The notes below the pieces were generated by a model. It did not search any database. It saw nothing but the letters and a program-made list of their open reading frames with translations, and had not been told where the DNA came from. Positions 7,447-20,551 of a DNA stretch of 37,663 bases are shown here, one piece after another; within the stretch, counting starts at the first letter, position 1; every line of letters begins with the position of its first letter. Source of the DNA: Desulfobulbus elongatus DSM 2908 (GTDB taxonomy: Bacteria > Desulfobacterota > Desulfobulbia > Desulfobulbales > Desulfobulbaceae); assembly GCF_000621145.1 (NCBI RefSeq), contig NZ_JHZB01000036.1:1-37663 (forward strand). The letters run 5' to 3'. The translations under genes and the position numbers were made by a program.

Positions 7447-8799
7447 ATGAAAAAACTCTTCGGCACCGACGGCGTGCGCGGCGTGGCCAACATCTACCCC
7501 ATGACCTCGGAGATCGCCATGCAGATCGGCCGGGCCATCGCCTTCATCGTCAAGAACCGGGTCAAGGGCAACACCATCGTCATCGGCAAGGACACGCGCC
7601 TCTCCGGCTACATGATCGAAAACGCCCTGGCCGCGGGCATCTGCTCCATGGGGGTCAACGTGCAGTTGGTCGGCCCCCTGCCCACGCCGGGCATCGCCTT
7701 CATCACCACCTCGATGCGCGCCGACGCCGGCGTGGTCATCTCGGCTTCGCACAACCCCTTCCAGGACAACGGCATCAAGATCTTCTCCGCCGACGGCTTC
7801 AAGCTGCCCGACGAGCTGGAGGCCGACATCGAGGACCTGATCTTCTCGCAGAAGATGGCGGCGCTCAGGCCGGTGGCCGACGAGATCGGCAAGGCCTCGC
7901 GCATCGAGGACGCCGCCGGCCGCTACATCGTCTACCTGAAAAACACCTTTCCCAAAAACTACGTGCTCGACGACTTCCACATCGTCCTCGACTGCGCCCA
8001 CGGCGCCACCTACAAGGTCGCGCCCCACGTCTTCTCGGAGTTGGGCGCCAGGGTGACCACCGTCGGCGTCGAGCCGGACGGCAAGAACATCAACCACGAA
8101 TGCGGCGCCCTGCATCCGGAGGTGATGGCCGCCAGGGTGCGGCAGTCGGGGGCGGACATCGGCCTGGCCCTGGACGGCGACGGCGACCGGCTGATCGTCT
8201 GCGACGAGCACGGCACCATCGTCGACGGCGACCACATCATGGCCATCTGCGCCAGCGAGCTGATGCACCGCCGCAAGCTGAAGAAAAAAACCCTGGTGGC
8301 CACGGTGATGAGCAACATGGGCCTGGAACAGGCCATGACCGCCATGGGCGGCCAGATGGTGCGCACCCAGGTGGGCGACCGTTACGTGGTCGAGGCCATG
8401 CGGGCCAGGGGCTACAACTTCGGCGGCGAGCAGTCGGGCCACCTGGTCTTCCTCGACCACAACACCACCGGCGACGGCACCCTGGCGGCCCTGCAACTGC
8501 TGGCGATCATGATCAAGAAGAACAAGCCCCTGTCCGAGCTGGCCACGATCATGACCACCTTTCCCCAGGTGCTGCAGAACGTGCGCATGGCCTCGAAGAT
8601 CGCGCCGGAGCACATCCCCGGTTTTCCCGAGGCGCTGGACGAGGCGGAACGGCAACTGGGCGACCGGGGCCGCATCCTGGTGCGGGCCTCAGGCACCGAG
8701 CCGGTGATCCGGGTGATGACCGAGGGCGAGGACGAACAGGAGATCACCGCCATCGCCCACGAGCTGTGCGAGGTGATCCGCAAGGCGGACCGGGGATAG
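7447..8799 (+). CDS. glmM: Phosphoglucosamine mutase GlmM
   Basis: The product has 450 residues, full length for the family. All alpha-D-phosphohexomutase signatures are present: the N-terminal [14 protein letters not shown], the phosphoserine loop ISASHNPF (Ser ~101), the metal loop DGDGDR (~242-247), GEQSGHLVF for substrate choice, and the C-terminal phosphate-binding [12 protein letters not shown]. It interconverts glucosamine-6-phosphate and glucosamine-1-phosphate on the way to UDP-GlcNAc, the precursor of peptidoglycan and LPS. A purine-rich site (AAAGGAT) precedes the ATG. It is the last gene of the cdaA-cdaR-glmM operon and is followed by a strong terminator. GlmM is known to bind and inhibit CdaA in other bacteria, linking cell-wall synthesis with c-di-AMP. 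Confidence 0.97.
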   Translation: MKKLFGTDGVRGVANIYPMTSEIAMQIGRAIAFIVKNRVKGNTIVIGKDTRLSGYMIENALAAGICSMGVNVQLVGPLPTPGIAFITTSMRADAGVVISASHNPFQDNGIKIFSADGFKLPDELEADIEDLIFSQKMAALRPVADEIGKASRIEDAAGRYIVYLKNTFPKNYVLDDFHIVLDCAHGATYKVAPHVFSELGARVTTVGVEPDGKNINHECGALHPEVMAARVRQSGADIGLALDGDGDRLIVCDEHGTIVDGDHIMAICASELMHRRKLKKKTLVATVMSNMGLEQAMTAMGGQMVRTQVGDRYVVEAMRARGYNFGGEQSGHLVFLDHNTTGDGTLAALQLLAIMIKKNKPLSELATIMTTFPQVLQNVRMASKIAPEHIPGFPEALDEAERQLGDRGRILVRASGTEPVIRVMTEGEDEQEITAIAHELCEVIRKADRG

Positions 8800-8823
8800 A
8801 AGGCAAAACGGAGGGCGGGAAAA

Positions 8824-8858
8824 CAAAAAAGCCGTCTTCGCGAAGACGGCTTTTTTGC
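8824..8858. terminator. Bidirectional intrinsic terminator between glmM and the aminotransferase
   Basis: A perfect 20-base palindrome made of GCCGTCTTCG and CGAAGACGGC (8831-8850) is flanked by A6 on the left and T6 on the right. The two genes converge here, so it serves both strands. Confidence 0.92.
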
Positions 8859-8877
8859 GTGCAGCTTCCGGCAGTTC

Positions 8878-10062
8878 TTACTTCCCGGCCAGGGCCATCG
8901 CCTTTTTGAACCCCTCGGCCGAGCCGGCGATCACCTTCTCGTCGACGCAGAAGGCCAGGCGGATATAGCCGGGCAGGCCGAAACCGCGGCCGGGCACGGC
9001 CAGGATCTTCTGCTCGGCCAGCAGGCGGCAAAAGTCGACATCGTCGATCGGTGTTTGCGGGAACAGATAAAAGGCCCCCTTGGGGCGGACATAGGTCATG
9101 CCCGCCTCATCGAGCACCCGGCAGAACACCTCCAGCCGCCGGGCATAGATCGAATTGTCCGCCGACACGTCCTGGAGTTGCGCCACCGCCCGCTGCATCA
9201 GGGCCGGGGCATTGACGAAACCGAGGATGCGGTTGGCCAGGGTCATCGCCCCGACCACCGCCGCCTTGTCCACCATGTCGGGATGGACGACGAGATAGCC
9301 GATGCGCTCGCCGGGCAGGGACAGCTCCTTCGAGTACGACGAGGCGATGATCACATTGGTGGTGGCGGGCATCAACGGCGGCACCTCATGGCCGTCGAAG
9401 ACGATGTTGCGGTAGGGCTCGTCGGCCACCAGATAGATGGAGGTGCCGAACCGCTTGCCCGCCGCGTCGAGCATTTGGCCAAGCTCGCCGAGGGAGGCCG
9501 CCGAATAGATCTGGCCGGTGGGATTGTTGGGCGAGTTGATCAGCACCACCTTGGTCTTTTCGGTCAGGGCCGAGGCGATGGCCGCCAGGTCGAGGTTGAA
9601 TTCCCTGTCCGTGGGCACGATCTTGGCCACGCCACCGTGGTTGTCGATGTAGAAGTGGTATTCGACGAAAAAGGGCGAAAGGATGATCACCTCGTCGCCG
9701 GGATCGAGCAGGGTCTTGAAGATGACGTTCAAGCCGCCGGCCGCGCCACAGGTCATGAGGATATCGTTTGCGTCCAGCCTAACGCCCTGCTCGGCGCCGA
9801 GCCGCCTGGCCAAGGCCTCGCGGACAAAGGGATAGCCGGCGTTGGGCATGTAGCCGTGCACGCCGGGTTGTTCGCTCGCGGCCAGGTCGCGGAGCACGGT
9901 GTAGAATTTGGCCGGCGGCGGCACGTCGGGGTTGCCGATGCTGAAGTCAAAGACCTTGTCGGCTCCGAACTCGGCCTTCATCCGCGCCCCTTCCTCGAAC
10001 ATCTTCCGAATCCAGGAGGATTGTTCCGCAAACGCCTGCATCTTCTTGGCTACACCGCTCAT
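8878..10062 (-). CDS. Pyridoxal phosphate-dependent aminotransferase (class I/II)
   Basis: The product has 394 residues of fold-type I aminotransferase. Visible marks are FSIGNPDVPPP near the N-terminus, the glycine-rich GAAGGLNVIF, NSPNNPTGQIY (substrate/PLP Asn), VADEPYRNI (Asp that contacts the pyridine nitrogen), and SSYSKELSLPGERIGYL with the Schiff-base lysine. RLAFC near the end carries the carboxylate-binding Arg. It transfers amino groups between an amino acid and a 2-oxo acid; the sequence is of the AspC/AlaT-like broad group and the substrate is not clear. The ATG at 10062 fits the ribosome site GAGAGGA. The gene converges on glmM at a shared terminator. Confidence 0.88.
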   Translation of the reverse strand: MSGVAKKMQAFAEQSSWIRKMFEEGARMKAEFGADKVFDFSIGNPDVPPPAKFYTVLRDLAASEQPGVHGYMPNAGYPFVREALARRLGAEQGVRLDANDILMTCGAAGGLNVIFKTLLDPGDEVIILSPFFVEYHFYIDNHGGVAKIVPTDREFNLDLAAIASALTEKTKVVLINSPNNPTGQIYSAASLGELGQMLDAAGKRFGTSIYLVADEPYRNIVFDGHEVPPLMPATTNVIIASSYSKELSLPGERIGYLVVHPDMVDKAAVVGAMTLANRILGFVNAPALMQRAVAQLQDVSADNSIYARRLEVFCRVLDEAGMTYVRPKGAFYLFPQTPIDDVDFCRLLAEQKILAVPGRGFGLPGYIRLAFCVDEKVIAGSAEGFKKAMALAGK

Positions 10063-10162
10063 TGCACGTCCTCTCTCGTTTGTGTTGGTAAAACTCTGCC
10101 CGCAACCGTGTCGAAACGCCGGGAGCCCATATCTCAGGCTGGGTATCCCGACGCCCAAAAAA

Positions 10163-11005
10163 CTATTTGCTGCCAGCGAATTTCTTCTCGAAGTAGCCGT
10201 AGGCCACGTTGATTTCCTTCATTTTCTCTTCCGCCACCTTCTTGAACTCCTCGCCCAGATGGCCGACCTTGTCCGGGTGATACTGCATGGACAGTTTCCG
10301 GTAGGCCTTCTTTATTTCGGCGAAGTCGGCGCCGGGCTCCAGACCGAGCACGGCATAGTACTGCTCCTCCATCTGCCCGGTGCTGGCGGCCTCCTGCCGC
10401 TGGCGGTACATGTACTTGGCCTCGATGGTCCGCTGATCGTAGACCGAAATCTCCAGCAGTTGGGCGACCTCGCGGGCCAGCCGCAACTCGTCGGCCGGCG
10501 GCGGCTGTTTGGTGTGGATGATCTGATAGATGAGTTCCAGGAGGATCAGCCGGGGTTCATAGGCGAAGCCGGTGCGGAATTCCTCCAGGAGGTGGCGCAG
10601 GTCGGCGGGATTCTCCCGGGCCTCCTTGACCAGTTGCTTCACCCAGAACATCTGGTCCTGGTTGTAGCGGAGATGGTACTGGAAGAAGTTGAGGATGGCC
10701 GTGAGTTCCGCCCGGGTGAAGTGGCCGTCGACCTGGGCGATCTTCACCAGGATGTTGATCAGCAGAAAAACAAAGCGGTTGTGGCTTTCGGTCTGCGAGG
10801 CCTCGTAGGTGGAAACCCGCTGGCGCATGTAATAGGAAAAGGCCCAGAAGGCGGCGACCAGCACCAGGATGCCGGCCAGGCCGGAGTAGAGGAGAAAGCC
10901 GAACAGATTGAGCAGGGCGGGTGCGCCGCCGGTGACCAGGGCCACCATGGCGAGGATCAGCAGGCAGCCGCCGCAACCCGGTTGATTATGATATCGATAT
11001 TCCAT
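10163..11005 (-). CDS. Membrane-anchored TerB/DnaJ-domain co-chaperone (DjlA-like)
   Basis: The product has 280 residues. Its N-terminus carries CGGC and two hydrophobic spans (about residues 14-33 and 36-56). An all-helical TerB-like domain follows ([23 protein letters not shown], through about residue 195). A C-terminal J domain (~215-280) reads [23 protein letters not shown] and contains the essential HPD in [10 protein letters not shown]. DjlA-type proteins stimulate DnaK ATPase at the inner membrane and affect envelope stress responses. The order TM-TerB-J matches DjlA, although the membrane segment is longer here. It lies downstream of ftsY on the same strand with a 65-base gap. Confidence 0.85.
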   Translation of the reverse strand: MEYRYHNQPGCGGCLLILAMVALVTGGAPALLNLFGFLLYSGLAGILVLVAAFWAFSYYMRQRVSTYEASQTESHNRFVFLLINILVKIAQVDGHFTRAELTAILNFFQYHLRYNQDQMFWVKQLVKEARENPADLRHLLEEFRTGFAYEPRLILLELIYQIIHTKQPPPADELRLAREVAQLLEISVYDQRTIEAKYMYRQRQEAASTGQMEEQYYAVLGLEPGADFAEIKKAYRKLSMQYHPDKVGHLGEEFKKVAEEKMKEINVAYGYFEKKFAGSK

Positions 11006-11070
11006 TCCGTAGGACAGTGTAAGGCTGGATAGCCGTGATTATGCCGGTGGCAGGGCTCGGGCCGCGGCCC

Positions 11071-12599
11071 TCACTCCGCCTGGCCGGCAAAGAGGGCCTC
11101 GACGAATTCGCGGGCATCGAAATCGCGCAGGTCGTCGATCTGCTCGCCGATGCCGATGAACCGCACCGGAATCCTGAGTTCCCGGCAGACATTGGCGACA
11201 ATGCCGCCCTTGGCGGTGCCGTCGAGCTTGGTCAGGGTCAGACCGCTGACACCCACGGCCTGGTGGAAGAGCTTGGCCTGGGAGATGCCGTTCTGGCCGG
11301 TGGTGGCGTCGAGCACCAGCATGATCTCGTGGGGAGCGCCTGGCATTTTCTTGCCGATGACCCGCTTGATTTTCTTGAGTTCTTCCATGAGGTTGACACT
11401 GGTGTGCAGGCGGCCGGCCGTGTCGATGATGATGACGTCGTGGCCCTGGGCGACCCCGTGGGTCAGGCCATCGAAGACCACCGAGGACGGATCGGCCCCC
11501 GGATTCTGGGCCACGGCCTCGACTCCGACCCGCTCGGCCCAGATCTTGAGCTGATCGATGGCGGCCGCGCGGAAGGTGTCGCCGGCCACCAGCAGCACCG
11601 ACTGGCCGGCACGGACGAATTTGGCGGCGAGCTTGCCGATGGTGGTGGTCTTGCCCACGCCGTTGACCCCCACCACCATGATGACGAACGGGCCTTCCGC
11701 CGGCAGCACCAGCTCGGCCGGCGCTTCCGAGGCCTCGATATAGGCGAGGATCTGGTCGCGGATGATGGCCTTCAGGGCCTGGGGATCGCTCAACTGGTCG
11801 CGCTTGATCCGCCTGCGGGCCACCTCCAGCAGCTCCATGGTGGTGCTCACGCCGAGATCGGCGGTGATCAGGATTTCCTCCAGTTGCTCGAACAAATCCT
11901 GGTCGATTTCCTTCTTGCCCAGGAAGAGCCGGTCCAGGCGGTAAACCAGGGAGTCCCTGGTCTTGCCCAGCCGTTCCTGCAACCGCTGGAACAGGGATTT
12001 GGCGGCCGGTTTCTCCTGGGTCCGGACCGCAGCCCGCTCGACGGCCGACTCCGGTTCGATGTCTTCGGGTTCGGCTGCGGCGGCCGCGTCTTCGGGTTCG
12101 GCTGCGGCGGCCGCGTCTTCGGGTTCGGCTACGGCGGCCTCGTCTTCGGGTTCGGATGCGGCCATGTCGGTCTCGGGCTCGGCCACAGTCGTGCCGGCCT
12201 CGGGTGCCACCGGCGGGGCTACCGAGACACCCTCGCCCGGTTCCGGCAAAGCGCTGGCTGCCCCGTTCTCACCGGATTCCTCGACCTGAGCTGCCGGTAC
12301 AGCCGGCTCCGGTGCGACCGGTACTTCCGGTTCCGGGACTGGCGACGCCTCCGCCGCCGGCTCGAGCGGCTCCGGTTCGTCCTCGGCACCCGCTTCGACC
12401 GGCGTCGCCGCCTCGACAGAGGCCGCCGGCGCTGCCTTGGACTCGCCGCCCTCCGGTGCTGCCACGGCAGGCGCCGCCGCTTCCTCCTCAACGACAGGGG
12501 CGTTTTCCTCGCCGGCGGATTCCCGGACCCCCTCTTCGGGCTCCACCGACTCGGGCGCGTCTGGCTGCTTGCCGAACTTTTTCTTGAACCAGCCCAGCA

Positions 12600-12600
<1 letters not shown>
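11071..12600 (-). CDS. ftsY: Signal recognition particle receptor FtsY
   Basis: The product has 509 residues. An N-terminal basic stretch ([12 protein letters not shown]) leads into a very acidic Ala/Glu/Pro-rich A domain of about 200 residues, which holds a 9-residue tandem repeat. The NG domain follows, with [17 protein letters not shown] (P-loop), [36 protein letters not shown] and a C-terminal [11 protein letters not shown]. FtsY is the membrane receptor for SRP-bound ribosomes. The start codon overlaps the lon stop (TGATG), making it the third gene of an hsp20-lon-ftsY operon. The long acidic region is longer than in many relatives and probably variable in length between strains. Confidence 0.96.
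12061..12165 (-). repeat. 27-base minisatellite inside ftsY
   Basis: About four head-to-tail copies of a 27-base unit occur: two are identical (12061-12087 and 12088-12114), and the third (12115-12141) and the partial fourth have a few changes. It encodes EPEDAAAAA-like repeats in the acidic domain, so unit gain or loss keeps the frame. Confidence 0.9.
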
Positions 12601-14978
<2,378 letters not shown>

Positions 14979-14979
14979 A

Positions 14980-15423
14980 TTATTCTCCAGGCGTTATCCT
15001 GATCTGTACCTTGCCCTTCCTGATCCGCTTCGGCAGGGTGACCATGAGGATGCCGTTGGCATAGGTCGATTCGATCCCTTCGACCTCGACCGCCGACGGC
15101 AGGGTCAGGGTACGCTGAAAGGTCCCCAACTCGATTTCCAACTGATGGATGCAGGCGATCGACTGGTGCGACGGCAACTGGCGCACGCCGCTGATTCCGA
15201 GCCGCTGGCCGTCCACGGTCACCCGCAGGCTGTCGTTCACGACCCCCGCCAGTTCGGCGTAAACATAGACACTGGTTTCCGACTCGTAGATGTCCACCGC
15301 CGGCTGCCAGCCCTCCGCCTCCATCGGCATCATCCGGGACAGCGACATGGAACGCAGGATGCGCCCCGTCTGCTGCTGCATCTGTTCCAGTTCCTCCAAC
15401 AGTTTCTTGCTGAACGGATCCAT
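14980..15423 (-). CDS. Hsp20/alpha-crystallin family small heat-shock protein
   Basis: The product has 147 residues. An N-terminal amphipathic arm contains the MQQQTGRILRSMSLSRMM region. The alpha-crystallin domain (~40-140) runs from WQPAVDIYESETSVYVYAEL to the end and includes FQRTLTLPSAVEVEGIESTYANGILMVTLPK, with the conserved A-x-x-x-N-G-x-L motif. Such proteins are ATP-independent holdases that keep unfolding clients soluble. The ATG at 15423 is preceded by GGGAGGTC; a longer opening to 15696 has no ribosome site. The next gene, lon, begins immediately after it. I could not identify a convincing heat-shock sigma promoter in the 360 bases upstream, which are shared with the divergent mrp gene. 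Confidence 0.92.
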   Translation of the reverse strand: MDPFSKKLLEELEQMQQQTGRILRSMSLSRMMPMEAEGWQPAVDIYESETSVYVYAELAGVVNDSLRVTVDGQRLGISGVRQLPSHQSIACIHQLEIELGTFQRTLTLPSAVEVEGIESTYANGILMVTLPKRIRKGKVQIRITPGE

Positions 15424-15787
15424 CGGGACCTCCCTTGCGCCTTTCTCCGCAAAGCCTCTGGTTTGCCCGCCGCGGCTACCTCCCGCACGGGTATCGGATG
15501 CATCGGCGGACGCGACCGATTTGAGCCGGCCCGGTTCTGCGATACAAGTAAGCACTATAACTTTTCCGGCAATCATAACGCAACAAAAACACAGGGTAAA
15601 TGGAGGCCGGCACCGGGACGTGGCCGCTTTGTTTTTTTCTTTGCTTTTCAAATGGCCGGCATTAATGTATAGCCCCACATTACGACGAGTTCGCATTCCC
15701 GCGACATCCCCGGATTTTTCCGGTAGATACAGCGCGGGTTTTCTTCTTTTTCCGGCATTTTTTTCCTTTCTTCTGTTGGAGGCAATT

Positions 15788-16729
15788 ATGAGCAGTTCGT
15801 GTGGAAGTTCCTGCGGGAGCGATCAGAAGAGCAGTTGCGGTTCGGGCGATGCCCGGCTGGCGCAGCAGGACATCGCCATCACCAGGTCCCTGGGCAAGAT
15901 CAAGAACAAAATTCTGGTGATGAGCGGCAAGGGCGGGGTCGGCAAATCGACCGTGGCGGTCAACCTGGCCCTGTGCCTGGCCAAGAAGGGCCACAAGGTC
16001 GGCCTGATGGATGTCGATCTCCACGGCCCGGACGTCTGCCGCATGCTCAACCTGACCGGCATCCTGACCGCCCCGGAAAATCCCGACGACCTCATCCCGC
16101 CCCTGACCTTCAACGACAACCTCAAGGTGGTCAGCCTGGAATACATGATGAAGAACCGGGACGACGCCATTATCTGGCGCGGACCGCTCAAGATCCAGGC
16201 CATCCGGCAGTTCGTGGCCGACATGGATTGGGGCGAGCTCGACTACCTGATCGTCGACGCCCCGCCCGGCACCGGCGACGAGCCCCTGTCCGTGGCCCAA
16301 ACTATGCCCGGCGTCCACGCGGTGGTGGTCACCACGCCGCAGGCCGTGGCCCTGGCCGATGTGCGCAAGTCCATCAACTTCTGCAAGGCGGTCGACATGC
16401 CCATCGTCGGCGTGGTCGAGAACATGTCCGGTTTCGTCTGCCCGCACTGCGGCAAGACCGTGGACATCTTCAGCAAGGGCGGCGGCGAGCAGACCGCCCG
16501 CGATTTCGACCTGCCCTTCCTCGGCCGGGTGCCCATGGACCCGCGCGTGGTCATGGCCGGCGATTCCGGCACCCCCTATCTTTCCACCGACGAGGACAGT
16601 CCGGCGATCAAGGCCTTTGACGCCGTGGTCGCCGCCGTCGAGCAGCGGTTGCCGCCCGGCCCGGTCACCGTCAATCCCTTTGCCGCACCGAGCTGCGCCT
16701 GCGGTCCCAGCGGCTGCGGCGGCAAATAG
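15788..16729 (+). CDS. Mrp/NBP35-family Fe-S cluster carrier ATPase
   Basis: The product has 313 residues. It opens with a Ser/Gly/Cys-rich leader (MSSSCGSSCGS with a third Cys at about residue 17). The deviant Walker A follows (VMSGKGGVGKSTVAVNLA), then DVDLHGPD, DAPPGTGDE, and ENMSGFVCPHCGK with the conserved CxxC that bridges a cluster between monomers. The C-terminus carries more cysteines (SCACGPSGCGG). Mrp proteins dimerise, hold a 4Fe-4S cluster and deliver it to apoproteins. Anaerobes often have this Cys-rich version. The ATG at 15788 lies after TTGGAGG. A 15-bp hairpin follows the stop. Confidence 0.93.
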   Translation: MSSSCGSSCGSDQKSSCGSGDARLAQQDIAITRSLGKIKNKILVMSGKGGVGKSTVAVNLALCLAKKGHKVGLMDVDLHGPDVCRMLNLTGILTAPENPDDLIPPLTFNDNLKVVSLEYMMKNRDDAIIWRGPLKIQAIRQFVADMDWGELDYLIVDAPPGTGDEPLSVAQTMPGVHAVVVTTPQAVALADVRKSINFCKAVDMPIVGVVENMSGFVCPHCGKTVDIFSKGGGEQTARDFDLPFLGRVPMDPRVVMAGDSGTPYLSTDEDSPAIKAFDAVVAAVEQRLPPGPVTVNPFAAPSCACGPSGCGGK

Positions 16730-16736
16730 CTTGTCA

Positions 16737-16775
16737 GCGTCGCGGCCGGAGCCCGACCGACTCCGGCCGCGACGC
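16737..16775 (+). terminator. Long GC-rich hairpin between mrp and the MBL-fold gene
   Basis: A perfect 15-bp stem, GCGTCGCGGCCGGAG (16737-16751) pairing with 16761-16775, has a 9-base loop and begins 7 bases after the mrp stop. No T tract follows, so it is not a standard intrinsic terminator; it may stabilise the mrp mRNA end or attenuate read-through. Confidence 0.55.
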
Positions 16776-16811
16776 CTCCACCTTCGTCAACCATACCCAA
16801 GGGTCGTGGCC

Positions 16812-17444
16812 ATGCTTGTCAAACAACTCACCGTCGGCATGATGGGCGTCTGCTGTTACGTCGTCTCCTGCGAACAGACCAAGGAGGCCGCGATCATCGA
16901 TCCCGGCGGCGACGAGGACCGCGTCCTCGACTACTGCCGCGAACAGGACCTCAAGGTCACCCTCATCATCAACACCCACGGCCATCCGGACCACGTCTGC
17001 GGCAATGCCCGCATCCAGGAGGCCACCGGCGCCAGGATCGTCATGCATGCCGAGGACGTGGACTATTTCGGCGATCCGCGCATCAAGGGCTTCTTTTCCT
17101 CGCTCGGCCTGCCCGAATCGCCGCCGGTCGACATCACCGTCACGGACGGCGACACCATCGCCGTCGGCAACGAGCGCCTGCAGGTGATCCACACCCCCGG
17201 CCACACCCCCGGCGGCATCTGTCTGTACAGCCCGCCCCACTGCTTTACCGGCGACACCCTCTTTGTCGGCGCGATCGGCCGCACCGATTTCCCCGGCGGC
17301 TCCATGCGCCAGATGATCGACGCCATCAGGGCGCGGCTGCTGACCCTGCCGCCCGACACCGTCGTCTGGCCCGGCCACGGCTACGGCGGCTCGCAGTCCA
17401 CCATCGCCCACGAGGCGAAAACCAACCCCTATCTCGATCTTTAG
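16812..17444 (+). CDS. Metallo-beta-lactamase-fold hydrolase (glyoxalase II-like)
   Basis: The product has 210 residues. The metal-binding motif is intact (NTHGHPDHVCGN), and the other ligands are seen in IHTPGHTPGG, CFTGDTLFVG (bridging Asp) and WPGHGYGG. This is the compact hydrolase group that includes glyoxalase II-like thioesterases and persulfide dioxygenase relatives. The exact substrate is not predictable; hydroxyacyl-thioester hydrolysis is the default call. The ATG at 16812 starts at the conserved MLVKQLTVG opening. The gene sits between mrp and selB on the same strand, with short gaps that suggest a common transcript. Confidence 0.87.
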   Translation: MLVKQLTVGMMGVCCYVVSCEQTKEAAIIDPGGDEDRVLDYCREQDLKVTLIINTHGHPDHVCGNARIQEATGARIVMHAEDVDYFGDPRIKGFFSSLGLPESPPVDITVTDGDTIAVGNERLQVIHTPGHTPGGICLYSPPHCFTGDTLFVGAIGRTDFPGGSMRQMIDAIRARLLTLPPDTVVWPGHGYGGSQSTIAHEAKTNPYLDL

Positions 17445-17489
17445 GCCTTTTAATGCCGGCTCTCCCCGCGAGGGCCACCCGATCCGCCC

Positions 17490-19411
<1,922 letters not shown>

Positions 19412-19415
<4 letters not shown>

Positions 19416-20068
19416 GCCACAGGCTTAAACCGGCCGTTCTCCAGAAAAAAAGCCACCTGCTCCTGCACCGCTTTATAGCGCATGATGAGGGCGTGGCCAT
19501 AGGGCAGCACGAGGAAATCGGCCATGCCGGCCAGTTGCGCCCTGGCAACGGCCACCTTGCCGTCGCTGGGACCGGGGAAAAAACGGGCCAGACCAAGAGC
19601 CGGCCGGTTGCCGGTGAGGATGCCGACCGGAAAGGTGGCGGGACCGAGACGGGCGGGCAGCGCGTCCGGGCCGGTTCCCAACTGGCAGCCCGCCGGGCCG
19701 AACACCAGGCGGAACCAGGCGAACCGGCCGAGGCGGTCGACCAGCTCGCTGCCCTGGTTGGGTGGCGAGAGCATCACCGTACGCCCCAGTTCGGGCAGCG
19801 GTTCATCGGCCAGGAAGACACGCAGCAGGATACCTCCCATGGAATGGGTGACGAAATGGATGGTGCCGATCCCCTGCCGGCGCAGGACGGCGACCGCCGG
19901 AGCAAGGGCCGGGCGGGCCAGGATTTCGATGGGGTCGCGGCGGGAAGGATAGCCGACATTGACCACCCGGTAGCCGCGGCGGGCGAGGAAAACGGCCAGC
20001 GGCCGCATGGACCGGCGGGTACGTGCCAGGCCGTGAAGCAGAATCACGCCCTCGCCGGCGGTTGTCAT
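19412..20068 (-). CDS. Alpha/beta hydrolase (lipase/esterase-like)
   Basis: The product has 218 residues of alpha/beta-hydrolase fold. The oxyanion region is VILLHGLARTRRSM, the nucleophile elbow is THSMGGILL (catalytic Ser), and a C-terminal LPYGHALIM supplies the likely catalytic His. The arrangement resembles PGAP1/triacylglycerol-lipase-like cytoplasmic hydrolases; no signal peptide is present from the chosen start. The ATG at 20068 is preceded by GGGAGAGAAAAG. It lies 145 bases downstream of the DsrE-like gene with a hairpin between them, so it is probably a separate unit. It converges on selB with overlapping stops. Substrate is unknown. Confidence 0.8.
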
Positions 20069-20146
20069 CTTTTCTCTCCCGGATGGTTGCCCACCGGACC
20101 CCGTCTTCCGGCCGTCAACACACACCTGCCGATGGGTTGAAACAAC

Positions 20147-20182
20147 GCGGCTGTTCCAACCGGGGCACGGCGGAACAGCCGC
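20147..20182 (-). terminator. Hairpin after the DsrE-like gene, probable terminator
   Basis: An 11-bp perfect stem, GCGGCTGTTCC (20147-20157) / GGAACAGCCGC (20172-20182), with a 14-base loop lies about 30 bases beyond the TGA at 20214. The following minus-strand bases (GTTGTTTC) are only moderately U-rich, so it is a probable rather than certain terminator. Confidence 0.6.
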
Positions 20183-20213
20183 AGGTGAACAGGCGGCAGA
20201 CAGATGCCTGCCG

Positions 20214-20531
20214 TCAATACGTGACAAACCGGTCGCTTGCCGCGATCAAACGATAGAGATCGATCTGTTTGGCCCGCTGGTGATACGATGCCTCCACCCC
20301 GTGGAGGTCGAGCAGCTTGCCTCAGGCCAGGAGCACCCCTTCGGACAGGGTGAAGGCTTTCGCCAGGTCGGTGAGCGGGAAGGCTTCGCTGACCATGGAG
20401 GCATAGTTCACCGCCGGACCGTTGAGGAACAGGGTGACGTCGTCCATCTGCTCCAGCATGAGATTGCCCATCCGAAAGGCGTTCCACACCACCTCCGGAT
20501 CGCCGCTGCATACCATCAAGGTCGTTTTCAT
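20214..20531 (-). CDS. DsrE-like sulfur-relay protein with predicted selenocysteine (in-frame UGA)
   Basis: Read through one in-frame TGA (20322-20324), the product has 105 residues: 69 before the UGA, Sec70, and 35 after it. The first part is DsrE-like (MKTTLMVCSGDPEVVWNAFR, VTLFLNGPAVNY, Cys8). The UGA lies in EGVLLA-U-GKLLDLHGV, exactly where DsrE/DsrF-like proteins have their active Cys in an A-C-G-x-C context. The second Cys of that motif is Leu here. The 35 residues after the UGA continue the family fold, with a helix rich in Leu, Arg and Gln, and end at TGA 20214. A hairpin with a G-rich loop follows the UGA, and selB is nearby. GGGGAGGG precedes the ATG. DsrE proteins carry persulfide sulfur to DsrC/TusE, encoded just upstream. 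A plain stop giving a 69-residue stub is the alternative, but it would remove the catalytic residue and the conserved C-terminus. Confidence 0.8.
20289..20324 (-). promoter_or_regulatory. Candidate bacterial SECIS element next to the in-frame UGA
   Basis: In the minus-strand mRNA the UGA (20324-20322) is followed after 14 bases by CCUCCAC (20307-20301), loop GGG (20300-20298), then GUGGAGG (20297-20291). This is a perfect 7-bp stem, with a lower CGA/UCG extension across a small bulge. The loop begins 21 bases after the UGA, inside the spacing known for bacterial SECIS hairpins, and begins with G as expected. It is embedded in coding sequence, as bacterial SECIS elements are. Confidence 0.7.
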
Positions 20532-20551
20532 CGCTTCGAATTGCCCTCCCC

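Noticed and set aside
20082-20216. Reading through the final TGA of the DsrE-like gene as a second selenocysteine
   Set aside because: The continued frame is Cys-rich noise that runs through the terminator-like hairpin, and no SECIS-like hairpin lies at the proper distance from that TGA.
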